In this document: positions 24,504-33,326 of the stretch, piece after piece
Numbering within the stretch: position 1 is the first letter of the stretch
Layout: each line of letters opens with the position of its first letter
DNA from: Flavobacteriales bacterium
GTDB taxonomy: Bacteria; Bacteroidota; Bacteroidia; Flavobacteriales_F; PHOS-HE28
Length of the DNA: 64,000 nt
NCBI GenBank assembly: GCA_016710685.1
Contig: JADJVC010000002.1
Coordinates: 62,001 to 126,000 of the forward strand
Reading direction: 5' to 3'
The notes under the pieces: generated by a model
Told to the model about the DNA's origin: nothing
The model's database searches: none
The model's input: only the letters and a program-made list of their open reading frames with translations
Translations under genes and position numbers: made by a program

Positions 24504-26095
24504 TGACCATGGACCGCAGGAAATTTCTACGCACCTCCGCGCTCGCATCCGTGGGCGGCCTGACCATCCGCGGATGGGCGGACCCGGTGCTGAGCAACGT
24601 GCTCAAGTCCGCAGATAACAGCGACCGCATCCTTGTGATCGTGCAGCTCTTCGGTGGCAACGACGGCCTGAACACGGTGATCCCGGTGGATCAGTACGGG
24701 CAATTGTCCTCCCTGCGGAGCAATATTTTGATCCCTGAAAACCAGACGTTGGACCTGCCGGGCACGGGTGGGACAACGGCCTTGCATCCCCGACTAACGG
24801 GTTTACGCAACCTGTGGGACAACAGCAAATTGGGCATTGTGCAAAGTGTGGGGTACCCTGATCCAAGTTTGTCCCATTTCCGTTCAACGGACATCTGGGA
24901 ATCGGGCTCCAGTGGAAATCAATTGCTGCATACGGGCTGGCTTGGCCGCTACTTGGACAGCATCTACCCGAATTATCCGGATGCCTACCCCAATGCCGAT
25001 GTGCCTTATCCCATTTCGATCCGCGTTGATGGCGCTGTCGGGCTTGCTTTGCAGCACCATGGCGTTTCCATGGGCGTTTCGATCAACAACACCGAAGATG
25101 CCCTCAATTTGGCGGGCAACATTTATCAGGATCCCACCGCGGCCAATTGCAGCGGTGACAAACTGGCCTACATCCGTGATGTACAGCGTCAAACGGACCT
25201 TTACGGGGACGTTATCGAGGCGGCGGCCTCACAGCCATGTACGCACAGCTCGCTCTATCCCACAGGCTCGGCGCCGGGCGCAGATCTGGCCCAAGCGCTG
25301 AAGATCGTTGCAGGCTTGATCTGTGGTGGTTTAGGCACGCGTGTTTACTGGGTGAGCGCCTCGGGTTTCGACACGCACTCCAACCAAGTATCGAACGGAA
25401 ACGTATTGAACGGAGCGCATGCCGACCTCTTGCAGGGTGTAAGCGATTCCATCAACGCTTTCCAGGACGACATTCAGCAATTGGGCTTTTCCGACAGTGT
25501 GCTGGGTATGACCTTCAGTGAATTCGGCCGGCGCATCAGCAGTAACAATTCGCGCGGTACGGACCATGGGGCTGCAGCTCCGTTGTTCCTGTTCGGCGAC
25601 GCGGTAGTACCCGGCATGCTGGGCGGCAACCCGGTGATCGCTCCGGGCACGGACAACCAGACGAACGTGCCGATGGCGTATGATTTCCGAAGCGTTTACT
25701 CTTCGGTATTGCAGCAATGGTTCTGCCTCACGGCAGCGGAAGCCGAACAGGTGTTGTTAGGACCTCACGCCACGTTGCCGATCATTACGCAACAGGTTTG
25801 CTCCATAGGGGTTGAGCCGGTTAGCGGCCTTTCCAGCGAATTGGTCCTGCAAGTAGGACCGTCCCCATTCACGGAGCGTACGGTGATCACTTACAGTTGC
25901 GCCGTTGCCGGCAACGTGAAATTGCAAGTGATGAACGCGATGGGCCAGTTGGTTGCCCAACCGGTTAACACGACCATGGTGCCCGGCAAATACAAGCTGG
26001 ATCTGGACATGGGCAACATGCCTACGGGCATGTATTTCTGCCGCTTGCAGAATGGTGCTTTGCAGCAAGTGCAGAGCATGATGAAGGTGCGGTAG
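24503..26095 (+). CDS. DUF1501 family protein with Tat-like signal and T9SS C-terminal domain
   Basis: The start ATG at 24503 shares its A with the DUF1800 stop (TGATG), so translation is coupled. The N terminus MDRRKFLRTSALASVGG is a twin-arginine-like signal. DUF1501 has an alkaline-phosphatase-like fold: FGGNDGLNTVIPVD, SHFRSTDIWESG, SASGFDTHSNQ, MTFSEFGRR and TDHGAAAPLFLFG mark the metal-site region. The last 80 residues (VGPSPFTERTVITYS to the end) form a type IX secretion sorting domain with the typical NMPTGMYFCRLQNG near the end. A Tat-like signal plus a T9SS tag is unusual. It is probably exported to the cell surface. Confidence 0.9.
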   Translation: MTMDRRKFLRTSALASVGGLTIRGWADPVLSNVLKSADNSDRILVIVQLFGGNDGLNTVIPVDQYGQLSSLRSNILIPENQTLDLPGTGGTTALHPRLTGLRNLWDNSKLGIVQSVGYPDPSLSHFRSTDIWESGSSGNQLLHTGWLGRYLDSIYPNYPDAYPNADVPYPISIRVDGAVGLALQHHGVSMGVSINNTEDALNLAGNIYQDPTAANCSGDKLAYIRDVQRQTDLYGDVIEAAASQPCTHSSLYPTGSAPGADLAQALKIVAGLICGGLGTRVYWVSASGFDTHSNQVSNGNVLNGAHADLLQGVSDSINAFQDDIQQLGFSDSVLGMTFSEFGRRISSNNSRGTDHGAAAPLFLFGDAVVPGMLGGNPVIAPGTDNQTNVPMAYDFRSVYSSVLQQWFCLTAAEAEQVLLGPHATLPIITQQVCSIGVEPVSGLSSELVLQVGPSPFTERTVITYSCAVAGNVKLQVMNAMGQLVAQPVNTTMVPGKYKLDLDMGNMPTGMYFCRLQNGALQQVQSMMKVR

Positions 26096-26110
26096 GCGCG
26101 TGCCAGCCGG

Positions 26111-26491
26111 TCACTTTTCTTGTTGGCCCTTGCCGATCCAGCCCAAATGGGTGTGCTGGAAACCATCGCTGAATTTCAGGCCGTAGCCCAGCATACGGTC
26201 CATGCTGGAGTGGCCGTAGAGAATCGTGCCTAATATGAGAAGAACATCGGTGGTGCCCTCTGGGATCAAGGCTATTCCGACCATGAACACCAGAAGTGCA
26301 ATACCCTTGTGATGGAACAAATTGTAGGTGATCGCACCCAAGCGGGGACTCACGAGGTAGCCGAACATCCCGATGTCCGGGCCTAGGAGGAGCAGAATGT
26401 AAGTCCACCATGGAACATGACAGAAGATCACTAGTACCGCGAGACAAGCAAGGAATTGGATCAATTCTTCTATTCGGACCAGGTTCTTCAT
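26111..26491 (-). CDS. DUF4260 family membrane protein
   Basis: A 126-residue protein starting MKNLVRIEELIQFL. Three or four hydrophobic segments with LLLGPDIGMFGYLVSPRLGAITYN and the conserved tail SSMDRMLGYGLKFSDGFQHTHLGWIG identify DUF4260, a family of unknown function. It begins 2 bp after the xth stop on the same strand, so the two are probably co-transcribed, though no functional tie is known. Confidence 0.85.
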   Translation of the reverse strand: MKNLVRIEELIQFLACLAVLVIFCHVPWWTYILLLLGPDIGMFGYLVSPRLGAITYNLFHHKGIALLVFMVGIALIPEGTTDVLLILGTILYGHSSMDRMLGYGLKFSDGFQHTHLGWIGKGQQEK

Positions 26492-26493
26492 AG

Positions 26494-27255
26494 TTACCAA
26501 GTAATGCCTACCGGGCAATGGTCGCTGCCCATCACCTCGTTGAGGATGAAGGCGTCCTTCACTTTTTTCTCGAAGCCTTTGCTCACCAGTACATAATCCA
26601 AGCGCCAACCAATGTTCTGTTCGCGTGCACCGAAGCGTTGGCTCCACCAACTGTACTTCACTACCTCCGGGTGGAAGTGACGGAAGGTGTCCGTAAAGCC
26701 CGCGCCCAGTAAGGCGCTCATCCCGTCGATCTCCTGTTGTGTGTAGCCTGCGGTCTTGTTGTAATTGGCCTTGGGCCGCGCGATGTCCATAGGTTGGTGC
26801 GCCACGTTGAGGTCGCCGGTAAAGATCACCGGGCGCTTGCCGGAAGCGAGGTTCACCAAGTATTCGCGCAGGGCGATATCCCATTGCTGGCGGTATTCAA
26901 GTCGCTTCAAGCCTTGGCCACTGTTGGGGATGTAGGCGTTCACCACGATGTGGTCCGCGAAGGTGGCGGTGATCACGCGGCCTTCGGCGTTGTGGTCGTC
27001 GCCACCGATGCCATGGTCCACGCGCACGGGTGCTTCGCGCGAAAGGATCGCCGTACCGGAATAACCCGCTTTCTCCGCGGAATAGGCGGAGAGGTGGTAG
27101 CCTTTCACATCCGCCAAAGCCTCGGCCACTTGGTCCGGGTTGGCCTTCGTTTCCTGGAAGCAGACGATGTCCGCGTTCATCTCTGACAGGGACTTGGCCA
27201 GCCCTTTTTTCACTGAGGCACGAATTCCGTTAACGTTGAATGAAACGAGTTTCAT
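26494..27255 (-). CDS. xth: exodeoxyribonuclease III
   Basis: A 253-residue Mg-dependent AP endonuclease / 3'-5' exonuclease of base-excision repair. MKLVSFNVNGIRASVKKG holds the N-terminal Asn; FQETKANPDQ the metal-binding Glu; NAYIPNSGQGLKR and FTGDLNVAHQPMDI the central Asp-Asn pair; and the C-terminal GSDHCPVGI the catalytic Asp-His. All are intact. It lies downstream of the cold-shock gene behind a clear terminator, so it should use its own promoter. Confidence 0.95.
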   Translation of the reverse strand: MKLVSFNVNGIRASVKKGLAKSLSEMNADIVCFQETKANPDQVAEALADVKGYHLSAYSAEKAGYSGTAILSREAPVRVDHGIGGDDHNAEGRVITATFADHIVVNAYIPNSGQGLKRLEYRQQWDIALREYLVNLASGKRPVIFTGDLNVAHQPMDIARPKANYNKTAGYTQQEIDGMSALLGAGFTDTFRHFHPEVVKYSWWSQRFGAREQNIGWRLDYVLVSKGFEKKVKDAFILNEVMGSDHCPVGITW

Positions 27256-27283
27256 GTGGTTTTGTATCGAGTGGTATGAAAGT

Positions 27284-27317
27284 AAAAGACCCCGACCAGC
27301 GAGAGCTGATCGGGGCC
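27284..27317 (-). terminator. rho-independent terminator of the cold-shock gene
   Basis: On the minus strand the arms CCCCGATCAGC and GCTGGTCGGGG form an 11-bp stem with one mismatch and a 4-nt loop, followed by TCTTTTACTTT. It lies 29 bp past the csp stop and upstream of xth. Confidence 0.8.
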
Positions 27318-27345
27318 GAAAAACCTGCGTTGTCCGTGTTGCTGC

Positions 27346-27537
27346 TTAGGCGCGGCGTACGTTGATCGCGTTCTGACCCTTTGGGGAGTCTTCCACGTCG
27401 TAGCTCACCTTATCACCCTCGCGGATGGGTTCTTGAAGACCGGTCTTGTGTGCGAACACATCTTTACCGCCCTCGTCCGGGGTGATGAATCCGAAACCCT
27501 TGGTTTCGTTGAAGAACTTTACTGTGCCTGTAGCCAT
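27346..27537 (-). CDS. cold-shock domain protein
   Basis: A 63-residue single CSD RNA chaperone. The RNP1 motif is KGFGFITPDE and the RNP2-like stretch is KDVFAHKTGLQ; usually the latter is VFVHFSAI or VFVHVSGL, so the aromatic after His is replaced by Lys. The ending GQNAINVRRA matches GPQAVNV of the family. It is followed by a strong terminator and preceded by an AT-rich 5' region, which fits high-level, possibly temperature-responsive expression. Confidence 0.93.
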   Translation of the reverse strand: MATGTVKFFNETKGFGFITPDEGGKDVFAHKTGLQEPIREGDKVSYDVEDSPKGQNAINVRRA

Positions 27538-27625
27538 TGTACTGTTAATTGGACTACGAAGCTAGGTGTTGTGATGGTTTCTCGCGGATTTATTTTCAGA
27601 AGGGCAGTTTGTAAAGGGGTTGGCA

Positions 27626-27661
27626 TCAAGTAGGAGCGATGCATGCATCGCTCCTACTTGA
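27626..27661. repeat. 36-bp perfect palindrome
   Basis: TCAAGTAGGAGCGATGCA is followed at once by its exact reverse complement, giving a perfect 36-bp palindrome with no loop. It contains the last codons and the stop of the HAD gene. The core GTAGGAGCGATGCA resembles REP-type elements in other bacteria. No second copy is in this window. Confidence 0.95.
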
Positions 27662-28070
27662 ACACCTGGATCTTCGCATCAGCCTCCACCAATTCGGTGA
27701 ATTTGCCGATGTAGCGCGTTGCCCGCACGATGTGGTTGTCGATCCAGTGGTAGTTGCCACCGCGCGGTTTTCCGAACAGGATGCCGTGGTAACGGAAGCC
27801 GTGCTTTTCCAGCCAAGCCTCCGTTAATGCGCGGTGCGCTTCAGTGCGTGAAGTGAAGAAGTAGAGGATATGGCCCTCATCGAACCATTTGTTGCAGGTG
27901 GCGAGTGCATCAGGATACAACGCCGCATCGGCCATGCGTTCCGGCTCCTCGTTGGGTATATCCTCGCACACCGTGCCGTCGATGTCGATCAGGAAGTTCT
28001 TCTTTCCCTCTGGCAACACCGGGCTGATCTTCTTGCCGTGGTCGAAGGCGTCGTTGAGTTTGGTAGACAT
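27654..28070 (-). CDS. HAD-superfamily phosphatase-like protein
   Basis: The start MSTKLNDAFDHGKKISP (28070) gives 138 residues. Motif I is LIDIDGTVCED, with the nucleophile Asp and the acid-base Asp; motif II is LYFFTSRT; a Lys follows in LFGKPRGG, and the motif IV acids appear to be reduced to WIDNH. Small proteins of this type occur widely in Bacteroidota and are sometimes annotated as phosphoheptose phosphatase-like. The substrate is unknown. The 3' end, including the stop, lies in a perfect palindrome. Confidence 0.8.
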   Translation of the reverse strand: MSTKLNDAFDHGKKISPVLPEGKKNFLIDIDGTVCEDIPNEEPERMADAALYPDALATCNKWFDEGHILYFFTSRTEAHRALTEAWLEKHGFRYHGILFGKPRGGNYHWIDNHIVRATRYIGKFTELVEADAKIQVFK

Positions 28071-28217
28071 GCTGTAAAGGTCGCCCTTCAAATCCAATTC
28101 TGGGATTAAAAGCGCTGTGGTTTAGAGATGCCTTTGGCTTAATCTGCTCCTGCTCCAGGAGAAATCCGTTGATAACAGCATTCGGGCGTTCCATTATCTT
28201 TAGCCAACCCTAAGTAA

Positions 28218-28542
28218 ATGGACGAACGCAACACCATCCAGAGTCTTTGACGACAAGCAGGTACGCACCGTATGGCACGCCGAGCAAGAGAAATGGTTCT
28301 TCTCCATCATCGACGTGATTGCTGCGTTGACGGGTACCGACCGCCCTCGCAAGTATTGGAACGATTTGAAGGCCAAGCTCTTGAAGGAGGGAAGTGAACT
28401 GTCCGATAAAATCGGACAGTTGAAATTGCCTGCCGAGGATGGCAAGATGCGCATGACCGACGTGGCCAAGGTGGCCCGGTTGGAACTGGAGGCGCGCACC
28501 GGCAAGAATGTGGTGTCGGCCTTGAAGCGAAGAAAGCGCTGA
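28218..28542 (+). pseudogene. short Bro-N family protein, frameshifted near its start
   Basis: ATG at 28218 reads MDERNTIQSL then stops; a +1 frame carries VFDDKQVRTVWHAEQEKWFF, SIIDVIAALTGTDRPRKYW and NDLKAKLLKEG, a Bro-N (BRO/antirepressor) domain, to the stop at 28542. Removing one C near 28247 joins them as TIRVFDD, giving 107 residues. The C-terminal 40 residues (DGKMRMTDVAKVARLELEA..TGKNVVS) look like the far end of a longer BRO protein, so the middle is deleted. TATCTTTA just upstream is a possible -7 box. Phage or mobile-element origin is likely. Confidence 0.75.
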
Positions 28543-28563
28543 AGGCGGGTAGGAAACCAGAAT

Positions 28564-28588
28564 AGAGGCTTCAGGAAATGAAGCCTCT
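28564..28588. terminator. stem-loop between the Bro-N and acs genes
   Basis: AGAGGCTTCA and TGAAGCCTCT form a perfect 10-bp stem with a 5-nt loop, 22 bp after the Bro-N stop and about 80 bp past the convergent acs stop. No long T run follows on either strand, so terminator activity is only likely. Confidence 0.5.
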
Positions 28589-28669
28589 GTCAAGGATGAT
28601 AGCGGTGGTCTGGCGTAGTGTGCGCCTTTCTTCGCAACGGCATTTCATTTTGTGATCGTCTAATCGTCC

Positions 28670-30583
28670 TTACACCTTTCCTGCCTTGATCTCTTCCACT
28701 ACATCCGGGTCCAGCAGCGTGGTAATGTCACCAAGGTTGCTCATTTCACCTTCGGCGATCTTTCGGAGGATGCGGCGCATGATCTTGCCGGAACGCGTCT
28801 TGGGCAGGCCGCTCACGAACTGTATTTTGTCTGGCTTCGCAATCCGGCCGATGTTGGCCACCACGGATTCCATGATGTCGCCAGTGATGCTGTCCACGGC
28901 GGCCTTGTCGTTCAGGTCAAGCGGTTCGGAGGTGATGACGTAGGCGTAGATGCCTTGCCCTTTGATGTCGTGCGGATAGCCCACCACGGCGCTTTCCACC
29001 ACACGGTCGCTTAGGTTGATGGCGCTTTCCACTTCCGCAGTGCCGAAGCGGTGTCCGCTCACGTTGATCACATCGTCCACGCGACCGATGATGCGGTAGC
29101 GGCCTTCGGCATCGCGCTTGGCGCCGTCGCCGCTAAAGTAGTGGCCGGGGTAGCTGCTGAAGTAGGTCTGTTTGTAGCGGTCGTGATCGCCCCAAGTGGT
29201 GCGCAAAATGCCCGGCCACGGGAATTTCATGCAGAGCATGCCTTCCACCTCGTTCTCCGTGATCTCCTTGCCGTCGGCGGTGAGCAGCACGGGCTGCACG
29301 CCGGGCAATGGATAAGCTGCGTGGCTTGGCTTTTCATCGGTGACACCAGCGATGGACGAGATCAGAATGCCGGCGGTTTCCGTTTGCCACCACGTGTCGA
29401 CGATGGGGCATCGGTTTTTGCCCACGTGTTGTTTGTACCACTGCCATGCTTCCTCATTTATCGGTTCGCCCACGCTGCCGATCACCTTAAGGGAATGAAG
29501 CGAATAAGCAAGGACATGGTCGAGACCTTGCGCCATAAGGCTACGGATGGCGGTGGGTGCGGTGTAGAAAATGTTCACGCCATGCTTGTCGATCACTTGC
29601 CAGAAACGACCTGCGTCCGGGAAGGTGGGCACGCCCTCGAACATCAGTGAGGTGGCACCGGCGCATAAGGGCCCGTAGACGATATAGCTGTGGCCAGTGA
29701 CCCAACCGATATCGGCAGTGCACCAGTACACGTCGCTTTCTTCGTACTGAAAAACGTTCCGGAACGTGTAATCGCAATACACCATGTAACCGCCGCAGGT
29801 ATGCACCACGCCTTTCGGCTTGCCGGTGCTGCCACTGGTGTAGAGAATGAAGAGCGGATCCTCGGCATCCATCACTTCGGCGGGGCAATCCTTGTCCACG
29901 TGCTTCAATTCTTCGTGCAGCCACACGTCACGGCCATCTACCATATCCGCAGCCCAGCCAAGGCGGTCTGCGACAATTACGCGCTTCACACTGGGGCATT
30001 CCTCCAAGGCTTCGTCCACCACGCGCTTCACGGGGATCTGCTTGTGGCCGCGGTTCATGCCATCGGTGGTCAGGACCATCGAGCACTGCGCATCGTTCAC
30101 TCTGTCGGCGATGCTTTTGGCGCTAAAGCCAGCGAAGACCACGGAATGGATCGCGCCGATGCGCGCGCAGGCCAGCAGTGCGATGGTGAGCTCGGGCACC
30201 ATCGGCATGTAGATGCAGATGCGGTCGCCCTTCTTCGCGCCGTTGCGCTTCAGCACGTTGGCATACATGCACACGCGCTCGTGCAGCTCGCGATACGTGT
30301 AGCGCACGAAGCGCTCCTGCGGGTCGTTCGGCTCCCAGATCAGCGCCAGTTTGTTGCCGCGTTTCTCCAAATGCCGGTCCAAGCAGTTTTCGGTGATGTT
30401 CAGCTTTCCGCCTTTGAACCACTTTACTTCGGGGGTGTTGAAATCCCATTCCAGCACTTTATCCCACTTCTTTCGCCAGGTGAACGTCTCTGCCTGCGCG
30501 GCCCAGAAACCTTCGGGGTCTTCGACGCTAAGGCGGTAGGCTTTGTCGTAATCGGCTTTGGTGCGGATGCGGGTGATGTCCAT
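28670..30583 (-). CDS. acs: acetyl-CoA synthetase (AMP-forming)
   Basis: The start MDITRIRTKADYDKAYRLS gives 637 residues, the family norm; 29 upstream residues are discarded. Adenylation motifs are FILYTSGSTGKPKGVVH (P-loop-like), the YWCTADIGWVTGHSY region, DTWWQTETAG, and the C-terminal hinge and Lys region RSGKIMRRILRKI, where the Lys is commonly acetylated. It activates acetate to acetyl-CoA, feeding central metabolism. It is a single gene; an octamer repeat (30633-30676) lies in its 5' region. Confidence 0.97.
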   Translation of the reverse strand: MDITRIRTKADYDKAYRLSVEDPEGFWAAQAETFTWRKKWDKVLEWDFNTPEVKWFKGGKLNITENCLDRHLEKRGNKLALIWEPNDPQERFVRYTYRELHERVCMYANVLKRNGAKKGDRICIYMPMVPELTIALLACARIGAIHSVVFAGFSAKSIADRVNDAQCSMVLTTDGMNRGHKQIPVKRVVDEALEECPSVKRVIVADRLGWAADMVDGRDVWLHEELKHVDKDCPAEVMDAEDPLFILYTSGSTGKPKGVVHTCGGYMVYCDYTFRNVFQYEESDVYWCTADIGWVTGHSYIVYGPLCAGATSLMFEGVPTFPDAGRFWQVIDKHGVNIFYTAPTAIRSLMAQGLDHVLAYSLHSLKVIGSVGEPINEEAWQWYKQHVGKNRCPIVDTWWQTETAGILISSIAGVTDEKPSHAAYPLPGVQPVLLTADGKEITENEVEGMLCMKFPWPGILRTTWGDHDRYKQTYFSSYPGHYFSGDGAKRDAEGRYRIIGRVDDVINVSGHRFGTAEVESAINLSDRVVESAVVGYPHDIKGQGIYAYVITSEPLDLNDKAAVDSITGDIMESVVANIGRIAKPDKIQFVSGLPKTRSGKIMRRILRKIAEGEMSNLGDITTLLDPDVVEEIKAGKV

Positions 30584-30632
30584 GGGGATATTGGGGATAG
30601 GAGGTGCAAAGTAGGGAAGGAGGGGACAAAAC

Positions 30633-30676
30633 GCTTTACACCACATAGTCACGGAGACACGGAGCTGCACGGAGAA
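30633..30676 (-). repeat. octamer-family repeat upstream of acs
   Basis: On the minus strand it reads CTCCGTGT CTCCGTGA CTATGTGG TGTAAA, three 8-bp units with the terminal TGNAAA seen in the other copies. It lies about 50 bp before the acs start. The rest of the 206-bp gap to the next gene shows nothing. Confidence 0.8.
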
Positions 30677-30789
30677 ATGCGACGTTGATAAGTTGGCGAT
30701 GCATCCGTGTGGCGGTCATGAAGCCTTTTCACGCCCGCTTGCGATAATTCAGGACCACAATACGGTTCGCCTCAAGGGGCGGTACCTGC

Positions 30790-32070
30790 TTAAGGCACCA
30801 GCAATCCCCAGTATCCGAAAGCCGCGACCAGGGCAACGCCCAGCACCGCATACGCGGAAACTATGCGGTCACCGGAACGCAAAGCCCGCAGGCCGTTCGC
30901 ACCCTTCAGCGGAAAGATCAGTAATGTCCCAATGAGGGTTAGGAACACCAACGGTAAAAATTTCAGCGCCGGGTGGATTGCGTCCATGGCATCACCAAGG
31001 CCGAAGTAGTACACACTTTCGTTGATCAAAAGGACAGCAATTAGAAAGACCGCGATCGCGGAACTGAGCGCCATGGCGAAGGGTCTCCAGAGGTTTTTCG
31101 CCCCGAAGCTGCCACGCGTGCGCCGGAACGCGGCGCGTAGAAACTGAAATGCGCTCCAGAGGCCAGTAAGCACCATTAAGCCCGCCAACGCCATCAATGT
31201 GTAGAAAATCCCATGGTTGTGGAACGGCGTTTTGTAAGCCAACAGCTTTCCGTATTCTGCGTTCGGCGGAAAGAGCGAGGCCATTTCGAACGCATGATCT
31301 CCCTTTGCAAGTTCGGCCTTCAAGTTGAAAGTGCGTTGGTGGGTGAAGTCGTGGTAGAAGTATAGATGAATGATGCCTTTGTCCAGTTCAAGGATGTCCG
31401 TGTAGAGCGTACCGTTTCCGAGGAAATCCCGGCAAGCCCGCATGCTATCGATCACGGTGGTGCAGTAGGCCAACGACCCATCACCACCGGATGTGAGTAA
31501 CGCACGTCCTTTTTGGTAGCGCGCGATCGGCACGGCATCAAGGTCGGCGCAGGCGGAGGGCCTGAAGTTGCCCACGGCGTAGCTAGGATCGTTGACGATG
31601 TACAGCGAGTCACTTTCCACCACCAGGAATGCACCGCTGCTATCCACCAGCACGATCATGGAATGGTAGAGCCAGCTCAGGTTGTACGTGGCGATCAATC
31701 GCTTGGCCTGCTCGACATCCGCGCAGGTCCGCATCACCAGGTGCATCAAATGTTCGTAGTCCGTCGAGGGCTTTCCCGCTGCGGGTGGCACTTGCTTCGG
31801 TTCCACCATCAGCCCGTCGTACATAAGCCCGGCCGTATTCATGCCACCTTGGTCCGCCATACTGCTGAACTGGTGACCATTGAAGTGACCGAAGTATACC
31901 GCGCCGAATTCACCCTCGTTTCCGTTCTCGAAGCGGATCTGCGCATCGATGCTCCAAGCATCCTCGTTGTTGCCGACAATGGTGCGGCCGTCCCCTGTTA
32001 CCTTGAAGAGGGTGCAGCTGAATGTGGCGCTACATGCGGCAAGCGACAACAAGAGGAGGGCGGAGCGCAT
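30790..32070 (-). CDS. C45/penicillin V acylase-like hydrolase fused to a C-terminal membrane domain
   Basis: A 426-residue protein. The signal peptide MRSALLLLSLAACSATFS leads directly into CTLFKVTGDG, so Cys19 would become the N-terminal nucleophile of an Ntn hydrolase after cleavage. VGNNEDAW, GGMNTAGLMYDGL and GNFRPSACADL follow as expected for the penicillin V acylase / choloylglycine hydrolase group. From about 280 there are four hydrophobic segments, a membrane domain not found in secreted family members. The catalytic part should face the periplasm. Likely substrates are amides such as acyl-homoserine lactones, bile-salt-like or lipid amides; none is proven. Confidence 0.82.
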   Translation of the reverse strand: MRSALLLLSLAACSATFSCTLFKVTGDGRTIVGNNEDAWSIDAQIRFENGNEGEFGAVYFGHFNGHQFSSMADQGGMNTAGLMYDGLMVEPKQVPPAAGKPSTDYEHLMHLVMRTCADVEQAKRLIATYNLSWLYHSMIVLVDSSGAFLVVESDSLYIVNDPSYAVGNFRPSACADLDAVPIARYQKGRALLTSGGDGSLAYCTTVIDSMRACRDFLGNGTLYTDILELDKGIIHLYFYHDFTHQRTFNLKAELAKGDHAFEMASLFPPNAEYGKLLAYKTPFHNHGIFYTLMALAGLMVLTGLWSAFQFLRAAFRRTRGSFGAKNLWRPFAMALSSAIAVFLIAVLLINESVYYFGLGDAMDAIHPALKFLPLVFLTLIGTLLIFPLKGANGLRALRSGDRIVSAYAVLGVALVAAFGYWGLLVP

Positions 32071-32314
32071 TCTTCAAAGGAACGGTGAAGCTGTCTCGTT
32101 ACGTATGTCCAGCAACATTTCAAGGAGCAAATTTGCTGTGCCGAATTTCTTGCCCTTTACGACCGGGCTTGGTAGGACATGTCCCTGTCGGCCCGGGATT
32201 TTGTCAAGATCTTGATGGAATCCATCGGCGGCCAAATAGGCCCGAAGTAGAGCGTCAAACTCACATCTTGTGCCTAAAGGCCTGTCTGAAGTTGCGGAAG
32301 TTCAGGTTCGGTGA

Positions 32315-32380
32315 GGGGGATTTCGTGCCAACATATCAGGAAATCGTGTTAGTTGCTTCGTTCAACGGACCGGTACTTTG
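32315..32380 (+). promoter_or_regulatory. araC promoter with AraC-type operator
   Basis: TCAGGAAATCGTGTTAGT at 32336-32353 matches two sites before the next operon; a weaker half (GGGGGATTTCGTGCCAAC) begins 21 bp earlier at 32315. A TACTTTG -7-like box (32374-32380) starts 21 bp after the operator, and the gene starts 24 bp later. This suggests autoregulation. The rest of 32071-32314 shows no gene. Confidence 0.6.
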
Positions 32381-32403
32381 CACTGCGCTATCAATTGAAG
32401 ACA

Positions 32404-33321
32404 ATGTCCAACGAGATCCATCACATCGAATCCATCAGCGAGCTGCATGCGCTGTGCGGTTTTGATAAACCAACACATCCGCTGATCTGGTGATCGATGT
32501 GAGCAAATGGGGAGATCGGCCCCGAGTGGGTGGGCCGGAAAATGCGGATGGACCTGTATTCCATTGCATTGAAGGATGCGAGTTGCAGCATGGATTACGG
32601 AAGGAATACGTACGACTTCAACGAAGGTGTAATGATCTTCACCGCGCCGGACCAAGTTGCTTCTGCCAACAAGGAACAGAAGTTGGGCGCGATCAATGGT
32701 TGGGTGATCTTCTTCCATCCGGACCTGATCCGCAACACCGCGCTGGGCAAGCACATGGACGACTATGGCTTCTTCTCCTACGATGTGCATGAAGCCTTGC
32801 ACCTATCCGATGCCGAGCAGAAAACACTGAACGATTGTATGGAGTTGATCCGGTCCGAGATCGGTGCGCGGATCGATGGCCACAGCCAACGCGTGATCGT
32901 GAACACCTTGGAACTTGTGTTGAACTACAGCTTGCGCTATTACGAGCGACAGTTCCACACGCGCACTGCACAACACAACGATGTGGTGAGTCAATTCAAG
33001 CACTTGCTGAAGGACTATTACAAGCGGGGCAAGTTCACAGAACTCGGCATGCCTTCGATCGAACATTTCGCGGATCAAGTACACTTATCACCCAACTACT
33101 TGAGCGATCTTTTGAAGAAGGAAACGGGGATGTCCACCAAGGATCGGATCAATCACTTTGTAGTGGAGAAGGCGAAGGACCTTTTGCTCAGTGAAGACGA
33201 TTCCATCAGTGGTGTTGCGTATAAACTGGGATTCAGCTATCCGCATTACTTCAGCAGGCTGTTCAAAGCCAGAACGGGAATGACACCCAACGAATACCGC
33301 AATCGCCCGCAGCTGAACTGA
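32404..33321 (+). pseudogene. AraC-family regulator with two nearby compensating frameshifts
   Basis: The gene starts MSNEIHHIESISELHAL (32404) and is restored to 305 residues if one base is added in TCTGGTG near 32490 and one G removed from GGGG near 32509; the main open frame begins at 32530. The N-terminal sensor has DLYSIALKDASCSMDYGRN and IFTAPDQV. The C-terminal double helix-turn-helix (about 205-300) has PSIEHFADQVHLSPNYLSDL and ISGVAYKLGFSYPHYFSRLF. The matching operators indicate that it regulates itself and the downstream operon. The indels are in or next to homopolymers, so sequencing error is likely. Confidence 0.85.
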
Positions 33322-33326
33322 CCTGC

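Noticed and set aside
32530..33321. AraC-family protein starting at 32530 as the complete gene
   Set aside because: About 40 residues upstream in the other frames match the family N terminus, so the gene starts at 32404 with two indels.
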